From the NCBI GenBank assembly GCA_002778195.1, contig PCDI01000001.1, forward strand, positions 310,001 to 374,000: 64,000 nt of DNA. The letters run 5' to 3'. The position numbers were made by a program, and so were the translations under genes. The notes beneath the pieces were generated by a model, which did not search any database, was not told the DNA's origin, and saw only the letters and a list, made by a program, of their open reading frames with translations. This document shows, piece by piece, positions 23,951 through 34,000 of this stretch. How positions within the stretch are numbered: position 1 is the stretch's first letter; every line of letters begins with the position of its first letter. The stretch is from Raffaelea ambrosiae. Taxonomy: Eukaryota > Ascomycota > Sordariomycetes > Ophiostomatales > Ophiostomataceae.

Positions 23951-25138
23951 ACTACCGCCCACCTAATACTTACTTCTTTGGGATGATGACAGGACGAAAC
24001 CTCATCATGGTTATCTCTTTTTTGGTGCAATTTTGGGACATTCACGATCTGGTCGGTCGTTTGCTTTTTTGGGTAACTCTTCGGGTCTTGAGGGGATCGG
24101 TCGGTCTCTCTGCTTTTCTTGCTGGTGTTTTTGTGTGTTTGCATTAACGGAACTCTCTCTACTCTGCTGCATTTTCAGTACCCTGTACCAACATCATCCT
24201 GTTTTTGAGCGACTTTTTCTGACTTTTTTCTGCCCTTTCACTTCTTTTTTCTCCCATTATTTTTTTTTTCTTTCTGGGACACGAACAAACGGGTATGGGC
24301 GTGGACTGGCTCCATTATCTCCATGCTTGGCAAACGACACACACATCTATGATTGTTCTTCATTTTATTTTTATATCATCTTCTTTTCGTTAATTTTTCA
24401 GGGCCATTTTGATAGGGGTGCATATCAGGACAAGCAACTTTACCTTTGGGGGCGGGTTTTGCCAGAAACTTGATACCACTTTCAGTGTTAGTTACTTTTA
24501 TACCCCCTAAACCAACATGAATGGTTTGCTGCGCACGCTTTAGAATTGGCAATGGTGACTATCGTGTTCTCGCAAGTAGCCCTTGAGTCTTCTGGGGTTT
24601 TGGAAAACCGCTACTTCTAAGCACGAGTGGACTGCCCATGTCTAAATCTTCATAGTGCAAAGTGGTGTGTTGTCGCAGTGAGACAAACTTCGTCTTAAAT
24701 AAAGATACCGGGTCACATCAGCAATTCGCCGTCTATGTACCCTAACCGTTTCCCTCTCGCTCTTCACATACTAAGAGCAGCAAGGACAAAGTAAGGGTAT
24801 TGGGTCTCAAGAGCCTGAGCTCATGTCTACCTGATAATAGTCTAGGTGGTCCCTAGTTTCTTCATTTCGTCTCCAGTTTGCTCTTTTAATTTTAGCAAAC
24901 TTCAGTTCTTGTCGTTGTGAGGCACGGTGCCGTTACCTTAAATGCTTACCTAACGAGACTAGCATAAGCTGAGACGGACGACGACGTCATCACCTGCAGC
25001 CGGCCACCCTGTCCATTTATAGCGAGGGCCAGCCATTCCGAGCATCTGGCCGTGTCTACGCTGAAACGTGCTTCTCTTCATCGATCCATCCCTTATACAG
25101 CCCAGCTTGATTTTCAACACAAATTACCATTCTTCAAA
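23951..25138. other. 3' region of the giant gene and promoter of the I78 gene
   Basis: There is T-rich 3' UTR-like DNA to about 24420, then mixed AT-richer sequence. No gene is supported. The last 60 bp is the leader of the I78 inhibitor. Confidence 0.5.
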
Positions 25139-25447
25139 ATGCCTCTTGTTGTTCCCGGAGTCACAGCCGACAACCTCGGCGACAGCAAGACACAGGAATG
25201 GCTGACAAAGCTCGCCGGCAAGACGTTGACTGAGGGCGAGTCTTCCGAGACAGTATGCTGCCTTCGAACTATTTCAGCCATTACCTCATCCGTATACTAA
25301 CTCGTGCAGGCGTTTTCTAAGAAGGACCTGCCGGCCAAGACGCGCGTGATCCAGGCTGGCCAGCTGGTGTCGAATGACCACGAGCCGGACCGGCTGACCG
25401 TGATGCTCGCCGCGGACGGCACGGTGGCGAGTGTGTACCACGGATAA
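25139..25447 (+). CDS. Peptidase inhibitor I78 family protein
   Basis: This is a small 83-aa protein of the I78 family, whose fungal members are predicted serine-protease inhibitors. Exons are 25139-25252 (38 codons) and 25310-25447. The 57-bp intron has GTATGC, an ACTAAC branch and GTGCAG; it is in phase 0 and contains a stop. The protein reads MPLVVPGV..WLTKLAGK, then SKKDLPAKTRVIQAG, and ends with the family pattern DRLTVMLAADGTVASVYHG (the inhibitor loop and final strand). No signal peptide is present, so it is probably cytosolic. Its inhibitory target is not predictable. It lies about 0.5 kb upstream of Tma20 on the same strand, with no sign of co-regulation. Confidence 0.88.
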
Positions 25448-25944
25448 GAATTGAATCGGAATAGAGAATAAGAACATAAGGAAATGCCATGAGGATGGCA
25501 AGGATGACGGAGGTGTGCGAGGCTGCTTACCCAGCTGGTCTTCTGGTTATGGAACCCCTCCACTTGGCTACAAGCAATGAAACACACGTGACCCTCCCAT
25601 ACCTTTCCACAAAGCAGCTGCAGTGAGTTGACACCGAAGGTTCAAATTGAGACAAAAAAAAAACCCAAATGCCTCTTGTTTATTATTTCCGGTGCACCTA
25701 GTCCTTGCGTGGTGTTTATCTCTTCAAGAGAAGTATGACCCCCCGCGTCAGCGCGTAGTCCAGAGAGCACCAACTTTATCGACAAGCGTAGTCCGATCGG
25801 CTCTCCTCTGAAGAAGCTACCCCGCTAACTGGCAGCCCCCCCTATGCGCGTGCCTACGAGTATGAGTATTTTTTTTTCCAGTGGCGGGGCAGAAGCTCTC
25901 TCCCGCGGTTTCACCACACTGAATCTGCAGATTCAACCGCCATC
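25448..25944. other. Intergenic region
   Basis: This is a short tandem spacer between the I78 and Tma20 genes, with an A run near 25655 and a T run near 25870. A CACGTG E-box-like palindrome occurs near 25586. No gene is seen. Confidence 0.5.
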
Positions 25945-26615
25945 ATGTTCAAGAAGGAGTGCGTTCCAGAGCGTTCACAGCTGTTGTTCCCCTTCTTTCC
26001 TCCCCCTATCCTGCTAACCAATTGCTCTACAGCATAACCGCCGCGCCCCGGCAGAAGCTCAAGTCGTCCGTGCAACGGTCGCTCCGACAGTCGCTGCTGG
26101 CGACCTACCCGCTGCTCGTGCCATACGCCGACGAGTTCATGCCCAAGAAGGCCTCCCTCGAGTCCGTCAAGCTACCCGAACGCGCCGTCCTCTATGTCCT
26201 CGAGGGCGAACCATTGTTCTTTGAGTCGGGCAAGCCTGGCGACATTCCCCTCCTCCCCCACTTGAAGCTCGTCCACCGGTTCCCCCAGGCATTTCCCAGC
26301 ATTCGCATCGACCGCGGTGCCATTCGATACGTGCTCGGCGGCGCCACTCTCATGGCCCCTGGCCTCACCAGTGCTGGCGGCCGGCTGCCGAAACCCCACG
26401 ATACCGAGAATGAGGGACTGGACGAGGAAGGGCACTGGAGCCGCGAGTTGGCAAAAGGCGAGCCGGTCGTGATTCGGGCCGAGGGCAAAGAGGAGGCCTG
26501 TGCGATAGGGATTCTCGTGGCGGGAACCAAGGAGGTCAAAGATAAGGGTAAGGGGCCCGTCGTCGAGGATGCGCACTTCCTAGGTGATGGATTGTGGAAG
26601 CTGCCTATGGATTAG
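25945..26615 (+). CDS. TMA20: Translation machinery-associated protein 20 (MCT-1/Tma20, PUA domain)
   Basis: This is a ribosome-associated factor that, with Tma22/DENR, acts in recycling 40S subunits and in re-initiation. Exon 1 (25945-25958) encodes only MFKK plus two bases of Asp; exon 2 is 26033-26615. The 74-bp intron has GTGCGT, CTAAC and CTACAG. The product is 198 aa, slightly longer than the usual 181-182. The N-terminal pre-PUA domain reads DITAAPRQKLKSSVQRSLR and ends near PLLVPYADEFMPKK. The PUA domain starts at about residue 95 with FPSIRIDRGAIRYVLGGATLMAPGLTS, then EPVVIRAEGKEEACAIG and a C-terminal GDGLWKL. A variable Glu/His-rich insert (DTENEGLDEEGHW) sits inside the PUA domain and accounts for the extra length. 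Confidence 0.94.
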
Positions 26616-26649
26616 GAGCCCAATAGAATAAAGAGACGGCGGCGCGGTT

Positions 26650-26706
26650 GAGAGGGGTCGAGAGGGGTCTGAGAGGAGTTGAGAGGAGTCGAGAGGAGTC
26701 GAGAGG
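26650..26706 (+). repeat. Decamer tandem repeat (GAGAGGAGTC-type)
   Basis: About five and a half copies of a 10-bp unit (GAGAGGGGTC / GAGAGGAGTC) occur with one single-base insertion, just downstream of the Tma20 stop codon. Confidence 0.9.
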
Positions 26707-28120
26707 TGCAGTTTGGGCGATTTTTTGGTTTCGACTGTTTTGTTTCACATCATCATCAGCTTGTAGTATTACACACGGAGAGGGAGAGGGGAGCTATCGA
26801 GTGGAAGCAACCCCGAAAAAAAAAGGAGAGTGTGGGCAGCGGCCAGTGGATGGCTGATGAGCCTGAAAGCACACAAAAGCTACTGACGACGAAAGGGACA
26901 CGAGCCGTGTTTCCTTGTCTTCTTGTCTGTGTTACTAAACTCACAAAAAGCAAATATGACGAACGCACTTTATGACAGCAAACAGAATTCTATTTCCTTG
27001 CAAAAAGTACCGGTGGAAGAAAGACGCGCTATTAGAGTGACTTGGCATAGTTGAGACAGCAAGTAGATGCAGCCGCTTCTATCCATGATTGATGAAATTC
27101 GTCACGGCGGAGCTTTAGTACCGGCTGCAGGTCCTTGGATTATACCCGACAGTGCGGGAGGCTTCTTGATGACAGCACTTGGCAACATGTTGGAACAAGC
27201 AGAACAAGAAAACAGGCCGCGCACTTACATAGCAGACGCCAGGGATTGGGCGTGATGAACCCAACCACCACGAGACCTTTCTTAGTAGAGGCCAGGTCTC
27301 CTCGGGGTCTAAAATTCTGCGTTGCCATCCGCAGCTTCTTTCGCGCCAACATCCACGGCCAAAGCGTTGATGCCTTCTCGTACCCCTTGCCGGAATATCG
27401 TACTGCGTAGCCCCCGTAGCCGCACAACGTGCTGACCACCCTTCACGACTCCCGAATGCTGGAGACCACGCGGCGTACCGGCTAGGGATTTGCCGCAAGC
27501 ACCTCGCCTTGCATCGTGTAGCAGCTTCCCACCCGACACTCGCTGCCATCTTGTGTCAACAAGAGGGTTTTGCAGGTTCAATATTTTTGACTGCTTTTAC
27601 GGTCTTGTCCGGTGCCGTGGACGAGATATGACTGCCACTTTGGCACATTCGTCCACGACGGCGTAAGCATGAAGCCCGCATATGCGGCAAGGAGTGTCGG
27701 CCACTCATCGGGTTAGTAGCTTCAGGAGCAAGGGACCTGACGATGACCTCTCTAAGAGAGATTCGGGGTGTTTCCATACTATGGCTGGTTGCTGACAACT
27801 GCACCCAAGGCCAGAAAATGTCCCATGGCAGAAGATGCACGCAGCCGCGTGTATGCACCAGAAAACACGTCGAGGCAAGACTTCATGAACTGCCTCCTCT
27901 AATACCAGTCCAGTCCAGCCCACTCTTTTTATACTTGGACTGACTGGGCGGGACACTAGCACGGCCACTGCATGTCGTGACAATCGATAAGCAGAGTCGC
28001 AATACGCCGGCCAAAGCTTACCACAACCAAAGTCCTCGCCCTCGGGTGGTGGTTTCGGCTCAGTGGAAGTGTCAAGAGAAGCAAAGACCTGGGTCAAGCC
28101 GGGTTTCCGAGACCCCGAGA

Positions 28121-28148
28121 CACTGGTCAGAAGACACTGGTCAGAAGA
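28121..28148 (+). repeat. 14-bp direct tandem duplication
   Basis: Two perfect adjacent copies of CACTGGTCAGAAGA are present. Confidence 0.9.
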
Positions 28149-28942
28149 CAAGCTGTCACCGGCTGGGAGATTGGCCTCGTAAAGAACACCAAGAAACTAC
28201 CCAACCGGCCATTGAGTCAGGCATCGTCTTTATTACGGAGGTACCCTCATTGATGGCAGCCAGTACGAGGCAGATGACTAAGGGCTGAAGATGATTGGGG
28301 GATGGCAGCCGCAATGGACAGACAAGCCGAGGAATGGAATGGCAGGAGGAGTGACACCGGCACCCCTTAACTCGCACTCTACGTATGAGCAGTCCATGGT
28401 GTAAGCGCTGTCAGTGGCAGATAGGTTGATAAGAGCAGCCCCGCTCCAGCGAGGATCCGCCGGGCAGGGGGTTGTCAGATAGGCATGGGCGCACTGTGGC
28501 TCAACTGCAAGTCAGAGCCAGAACCAGAGGTGGCGTCAAATGGCGATTGCGAACAACGCCCGCCAGGCCGTAAAATCCCCGCGTCACCTTCTTTCCCAGC
28601 TTGCCGTGACAAACTGGCTGCCTTCCTGGTGTGGCACTCCTTCCCTCTCTCTTTTCCCCTTCCCACGTCCCGCCTATCTCGGCTGCTCCTTCCCACCGCA
28701 CGTCGCCCTTCGTCGCACCCGTACCTTCCCTCATTGCCTGACTGACCACCACCTCTCCCCTTCCTCTCCTGCTGTGTCGCCCCTCCTTTCTTTTATTCTG
28801 CATCCTGTCAACGAACCGACGATAACTCGCGACATCGTCGAGCTCCAACTTTGACAGCTTAAGCGCAGCCAGCGAAACTAGTCCAAGCAACCCCCCCCCT
28901 CTCCCCCCCCGGTCGTCGTCCCCATCCTCCGTTACCCATACA

Positions 28943-29763
28943 ATGACGTTCCGAGGCGTGACCGCCCTCAAGTTCGTAGGGACTGTGTCCCTGGGTCTTT
29001 TGACGGTAAGTGATTCGTACAAGACAATTAGAAAGATGAAGATTGGCAACGAAGACAAAAACCCACTTCACCACTCTCCAGACCAACATTGCTAAAGCTC
29101 CCTTCCCTCCCCCCGCAGGGCCTCTCCTTCACCCTCTCAACCGTCACCGTGCCCACCCTGCTCACCCTGCCATCCGCCCGTACCGCCGCCAAGGCCTTCC
29201 GCAGCCTGGCCGATGCCGCTACTTTCCAGTTGCGCCTGCTCTCCGGCGTGGCGGGCTCGGCATTTTTCCTGGCCTTTTTGGCATCGCCACGTTACGTCCG
29301 CCACCCGTACCTGCTGTACACTTCGCTGCTCGTCCTCGGCGGCCGCCTGTTCACCGCCGACAGTCTGACCCCGTACTTGTTCTCGGCTACGTCATCGTCA
29401 TCGGCTACATCGTCGACCCTGGCCAACTCCCCAGCATTTGCGCCCTCATCGCCCAAAGACTCTCGCCGTTCTGCGTCGCACATGGAGGCTAGCTACGAAG
29501 TCCTCGGCTCCGCCACGGCCGGCTCCGCCTCAGGCTCCGTGTCTGACTCGCACAGCGACGGCGCCGGCTCGGATGTGGACCCGCTCGACTCGGCGTCTGC
29601 CCCAGTGAACGGCGAGGAGGTCCGCGCGGCCGTCGAGGTGTTCCTAAAGAAGCAAATCGTGCGCACGACGCTGAGCGGCCTGGCTTTTGTCATGGCCGTC
29701 GTGGGAATCTGGGGCGACAGCGCATCGTCGTCGTGGCAGAGCGAGACATTTATTATCGTCTAA
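28943..29763 (+). CDS. ATG33: Atg33/Scm4-like mitochondrial outer-membrane protein
   Basis: This is a 235-aa small multi-pass membrane protein. Exons are 28943-29005 (21 codons) and 29119-29763; the 113-bp intron has GTAAGT..CGCAG. The spliced N-terminus, LKFVGTVSLGLLTGLSFTLS, is the hallmark of fungal Atg33/Scm4 proteins. In yeast Atg33 is a mitochondrial outer-membrane protein needed for starvation mitophagy. Hydrophobic segments lie at about 9-33, 54-75 and 80-98, followed by a Ser/Ala/Asp-rich hydrophilic loop (about 105-190) and a last segment (TLSGLAFVMAVVGIWGD). The loop is the likely cytosolic regulatory part. Equivalence to yeast Atg33 rather than Scm4 cannot be decided by eye. Confidence 0.78.
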
Positions 29764-31021
29764 AAAGGAAATATTTACAATACAAAAAATTGGCAACAAA
29801 CGGCGGACCAAAATTTTTGGACAAGAACTGCAAAAGAATCGCATAACCACGAAAACAAAAGCAGACAACGAAACCAGAAAACGACCTCGCAATCTATAAG
29901 AAAGAAAACCATCAAAATGGCCAAAAAAAATTCTATATATATACAACAACATCATGGGATTGGCATCTCCTCCCTCTTTGCTACCTTTTTTTTTTATCAA
30001 GTCTCTTTTTTTTCTTCTTTTTTTTTAATCTCCATTCCCTCCATTTACGGATTGCTTTTTTGGTATTTTGCATTGTGCATGAATGACGAACGAGGCCTCG
30101 TTTCATCACAGCAAGAACATTGGAAGGAAACCATGTGGTCAGAAAGGAAACTCGGACAGGCAGGAGGAGACGAATGGACAGAAGGGGATTTGCCTGATGG
30201 GAGCCGCCTCCCTCCCCATTGGAAGAGATAGACGTTGGACAGACGGCAGGGGGGCAGAGTATGTGGGGGTAGTTTTGGTATGTGATCTGGTATTTACAGA
30301 CGGCGTTCATCTTGGGCAGCAAACGAGCACACCCCTCAGTCACAGGGAGGGCAACAATCCCTTTTTTTGTGTTACGAGTTTGTACGAAATATAAGAAACG
30401 TTTGAACACACCGAGTGAAGAGTGAACTGCAGAAGGCTGCCCTGTGACTGGAGCAGCTGTATGGTGCTACCTGGTAGTAATTGCCTCACCCAGGAATTGG
30501 ACCTGGCGTTGACCACATACTCATGCACGTAGAGTCAGACACGTTGTCAAAAATCTATTACATAGGAGAGCTATCTCTGTGAAGAAATCCGGTCGTACTT
30601 ATTAAAAATCGAGATGTATCGTAACAGTATAATAAAGAAATGTAGCGAGAGGTATATAGACAAACCGACACAAAAACGGGAAAAGACACAGGAGAATACA
30701 ACAAGAGAAGAAAAGGGGACTATAAATAAAGAACAACAGGTGACAAAGGAAAAAAAAAAGAAGAGGAAAAAGAGAAGCCGAAAGAAACCAGGCGGTAAGA
30801 CCGGAACCGTGCCAGCCACGTCAAAATCAAAAACCAAAGCAAGACCAAATAAAAGGCAAAAAACAGAAACCAGAAAGGAAAACACAAAGAACACTCGTAC
30901 AAGTCCAAGTTTCAGGTAGTCAACTTTTGTGTGGAAATATCATTCCTCTCTCCTCCCCCTTCCCAGTCGTAGTCCATTCAGAACTGAAAGAATCCAAGAA
31001 GAGGCAAGGCCTCCACTACAT
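29764..31021. other. Convergent intergenic region
   Basis: This is the shared 3' side of the Atg33-like gene (+) and the ankyrin gene (-). It contains T runs (29987-30026) and a purine-rich block (about 30700-30900). No gene is supported. Confidence 0.5.
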
Positions 31022-34000
31022 TCATTTCTGCACCGAGTTGGCCAGGAGGATTTCTGCGCCCTCGGGCCAGCCGCGCGACTCGGACATCTGGGCGACGGTG
31101 CGACCGTCGTCGTCGGCGACGTCCAGGTCAATGGCGCCGCCCTCCTCGACGAGAAGCTTGAGCAGGTCAATGTTGCCGTCCTCCAGCACCTGCATGGCGG
31201 CGTTCCAGCCGCGGTACGTCTTGTTGATGTCGCCGCCCTTGGCCAGCAGCCAGGAGACGATCTCGGCGCCGCCGTCCTCGTCCTGGTGGCCGCGGCGGAT
31301 TGCCTTGACCAGCGGCAAGTGCTCGCCGGGGCTGTTGGGGTTCGCACCAGCCTCGTCGAGCAGGAACTTGACCATGGGGCGCAGGCCCTCGCGGATGGCC
31401 GTGGTCAGCGGCGAGAACACACCGCCGGTCTTGTCCTCGACACTCACGCCAGCGGCCAGCAGCAGCTTGACGGACTCGATCTCCTTGGCGGCGACGGCAC
31501 GCTCGAGCACGCCGCGGACGGCGCGCGGGTTGGACACGTGCGGCAGAAGACGCTCGAGCAGGGCTGGGTGGCGCACGGCCAGCACCAGCGGCCAGTCCTC
31601 GCCGCGGGCGCCGGCATCGGCGCCGGCGTCGAGCAACAGCTGGACCATCTCGGGCCGGTTCTCGCGCAGGGCCGTGGTCAGCGGGGTGTGGCCGCGGGCG
31701 TTGCGCTCGTCGGGGCGGACGCCGCCGTGCTCCAGCAGCCACTGCAGGGCCTCGGCATTGCCGACCTGGACAGCCATCTCGGCAATGCCTGGGGGCTTGT
31801 GGACGTCGGCGCCGGCCTTGACGAGTGGCGGCAGCAGGTGGACGCGGTCGTGGGTGACGCACTTCCAGGTGGGGTACTCGGAGGCGGGCAGGTTGGGGTC
31901 GGCACCGTTCTCGAGCAGCAGGTTGAAGATCTCGACGTGGTTGTCGCGGATGGCGGTGCACAGCGGGGTGTAGACGCCGTCCTTCTTGCTGTTGACGTCG
32001 AGGCCGGCCTTGATGAGGGCGCGGACGGTCTCGAGCTTGTTGAGACTGCAGGCCAGCTCGAGGATGCCGGGGGTCTTGCTGATGTCGGCGCCGCGGGCCA
32101 GCAGGATGGGGATGCAGGCGTGGTGGGACATGGAGGGCCACAGGACGTGCTTGGGGCCGGGCAGGTTGACGTCGGCGCCGTGGTCGAGCAGGGCGTTGAC
32201 AATGTCGGCGCGGCCGCACTTGACGGCGGTGAAGAGCGGCGAGGTGCCGTGGCCGTCCTTGGCATTGGGGTCGGCGCCGTAGGCGAGCAGCAGGTCGACG
32301 AGGCGGCGGGGCTTCTTGCGGCCGATGGAGGTCAGCAGCAGGGTGGTGCTGTTGTCGGTGCCCGAGTCGCTGTCGCTGGAGTGGCCGCCGCGCTGGACGC
32401 GGTGGTTGGGGCTGCCGCCGTAGGCCATGAGCAGCTGGGCCATGCCGAGCTTGCCCTGGCCGAAGGCGGCAACCAGCGGCGACTCGCTGACGTCCTTGGT
32501 CGGGTTGGCGCCGTCGCGGTTGGGGTCGGCGCCGTACTTGAGCAGCAGCGTGGCGCCCTCGGCAAACGACTCCTCCACGGCCACCAGCAGCGGCGTCACG
32601 CCCTCGTGGTCCGGCTTGTTGGGGTCGGCGCCGAAGACCAGCAGCAGGCGCATGCTCTCGAGGTCGTGCTGCAGGATGGCCTCGTGCAGGACGCCCGAGT
32701 CGGGCGAGACGCCGCGGTCCAGCAGCTGCTCGACGAGCGTGTAGTTGCTGCCCTGCACGGCCGACAGCAGCGCCGTCTTGAGGTTCGAGGCGCCGGCGCC
32801 GGCCGTGTTGCGCGGCGTCCACCGTGGCATGGAGTAGGGGTCCGCCTTGAGGCGGACGACTTTGATGGGCGTGGGCGCGGCCAGGCCGGCAGCGTGCGAC
32901 TCGCTGTCGGCCGTGTTGGAGAGCCCACCGAGGGACATGACCTCGAGACGGTCGGACAGCAGCGAGGGCGCCTTGTAGGCGCCACCGCCGCTGCCGCGGT
33001 GGTGGTGGTCGCCGCGCTCGCGGTCGCCGGAGCTGACAATGCTGGCGGCGCTGGTGACGCCGGTGTGCGAGGTGACGTGTGACAGCGAGCCGGAGCCGGC
33101 CAGCGTGGAGGTGACGCGGCTGCGGCTGTGGTTGGAGGTGATGGTGTCGCGCGGCGGGATGATGCCGGCGGCGTCCCGCAGCGACGAGGCCACGGTGTCG
33201 TTGGAGGTGGAGGGCCGGCGGCGCAGCTCGGGGATCAGCTTGAGCTCGTCGCTCAGGTTGATCTCCTTGCCCGAGTCGCGCTCCGTCAGGAACTGCGGCG
33301 TGGGCAGCATGGGCGGCATGTCGTCCTGCTGCTGGGCCAGCGTGGGCGACTGAGCGGAGCGGCTGCCCGGGTGGCTGTGGTGCATCATGGACGAGCTGCG
33401 CGTGGCATAGCTGCCAGCAGCACTGCCGTTTCCGGCAACGGCGCTGTTGCTGTTGTTGACGCCCACGTCCAGCATGGACGACTTGATGGCCTGCTGGGCC
33501 GTGATGCCGTTGTTGTCCGACTGCTGCTCGACGGTGCGCGAGCGCGCCAGGCTGCTGGAGCTGTCGCTGGGCGGCAGGGCCTTGGGGCCGCGCGAGATGG
33601 TGCCGTTGGCATTGACGGTGGGAATGTTGTTGTTGACGACGGCCTTGGCCGGAGCCGGGGGCGCCGAGGAAGCGTTGTTGTTGCTGTTGTTGTTGTTGGC
33701 GGCAGAGCTATTGTGGTTGTTGCTGTTGCTGTTGTTGTTTGACGAGCTGTTGGTGCCTCCCACATTGGTGACATTGTTGATGACGCTGCTGCTCTGGTTC
33801 TCGTTGCGGGTGAGCACGGAGCGGCCGCCGTGAATGCGGTCGAGGGCGGCCGCCAGGCCGGTGTAGCCGATGCCGACGGAGTCCTCGATGCGGGCGTCGC
33901 CCAGGGACCACTGGAAGACGAGGGCGCTCATGCGCAGGGCCTCGCGCGAGCGGGCCAGCGACTCGCGCATGCGCGGGATGTCCTGGTCCGGGAACATGCG

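Larger units (their letters stand above)
26616..28942. other. Intergenic region with minisatellites; no gene seen
   Basis: A 2.3-kb stretch holds a purine-rich decamer repeat and a 14-bp direct repeat (listed separately). The open frames are short and lack recognisable domains. The last 400 bp is a pyrimidine-rich leader for the downstream gene. Confidence 0.5.

Noticed and set aside
27067..27410. Overlapping short frames in 27.0-27.6 kb
   Set aside because: None carries a motif, and no splice pair links them.
25139..30000. I78, Tma20 and Atg33-like genes as a functional operon
   Set aside because: Same strand and close together, but separate leaders, introns and unrelated roles; there is no evidence of co-transcription.
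30929..33082. 717-codon plus-strand open frame opposite the ankyrin gene
   Set aside because: Its Val/Gly/Ala/Leu-rich translation mirrors the GC3-biased ankyrin codons on the other strand; it has no domain content.
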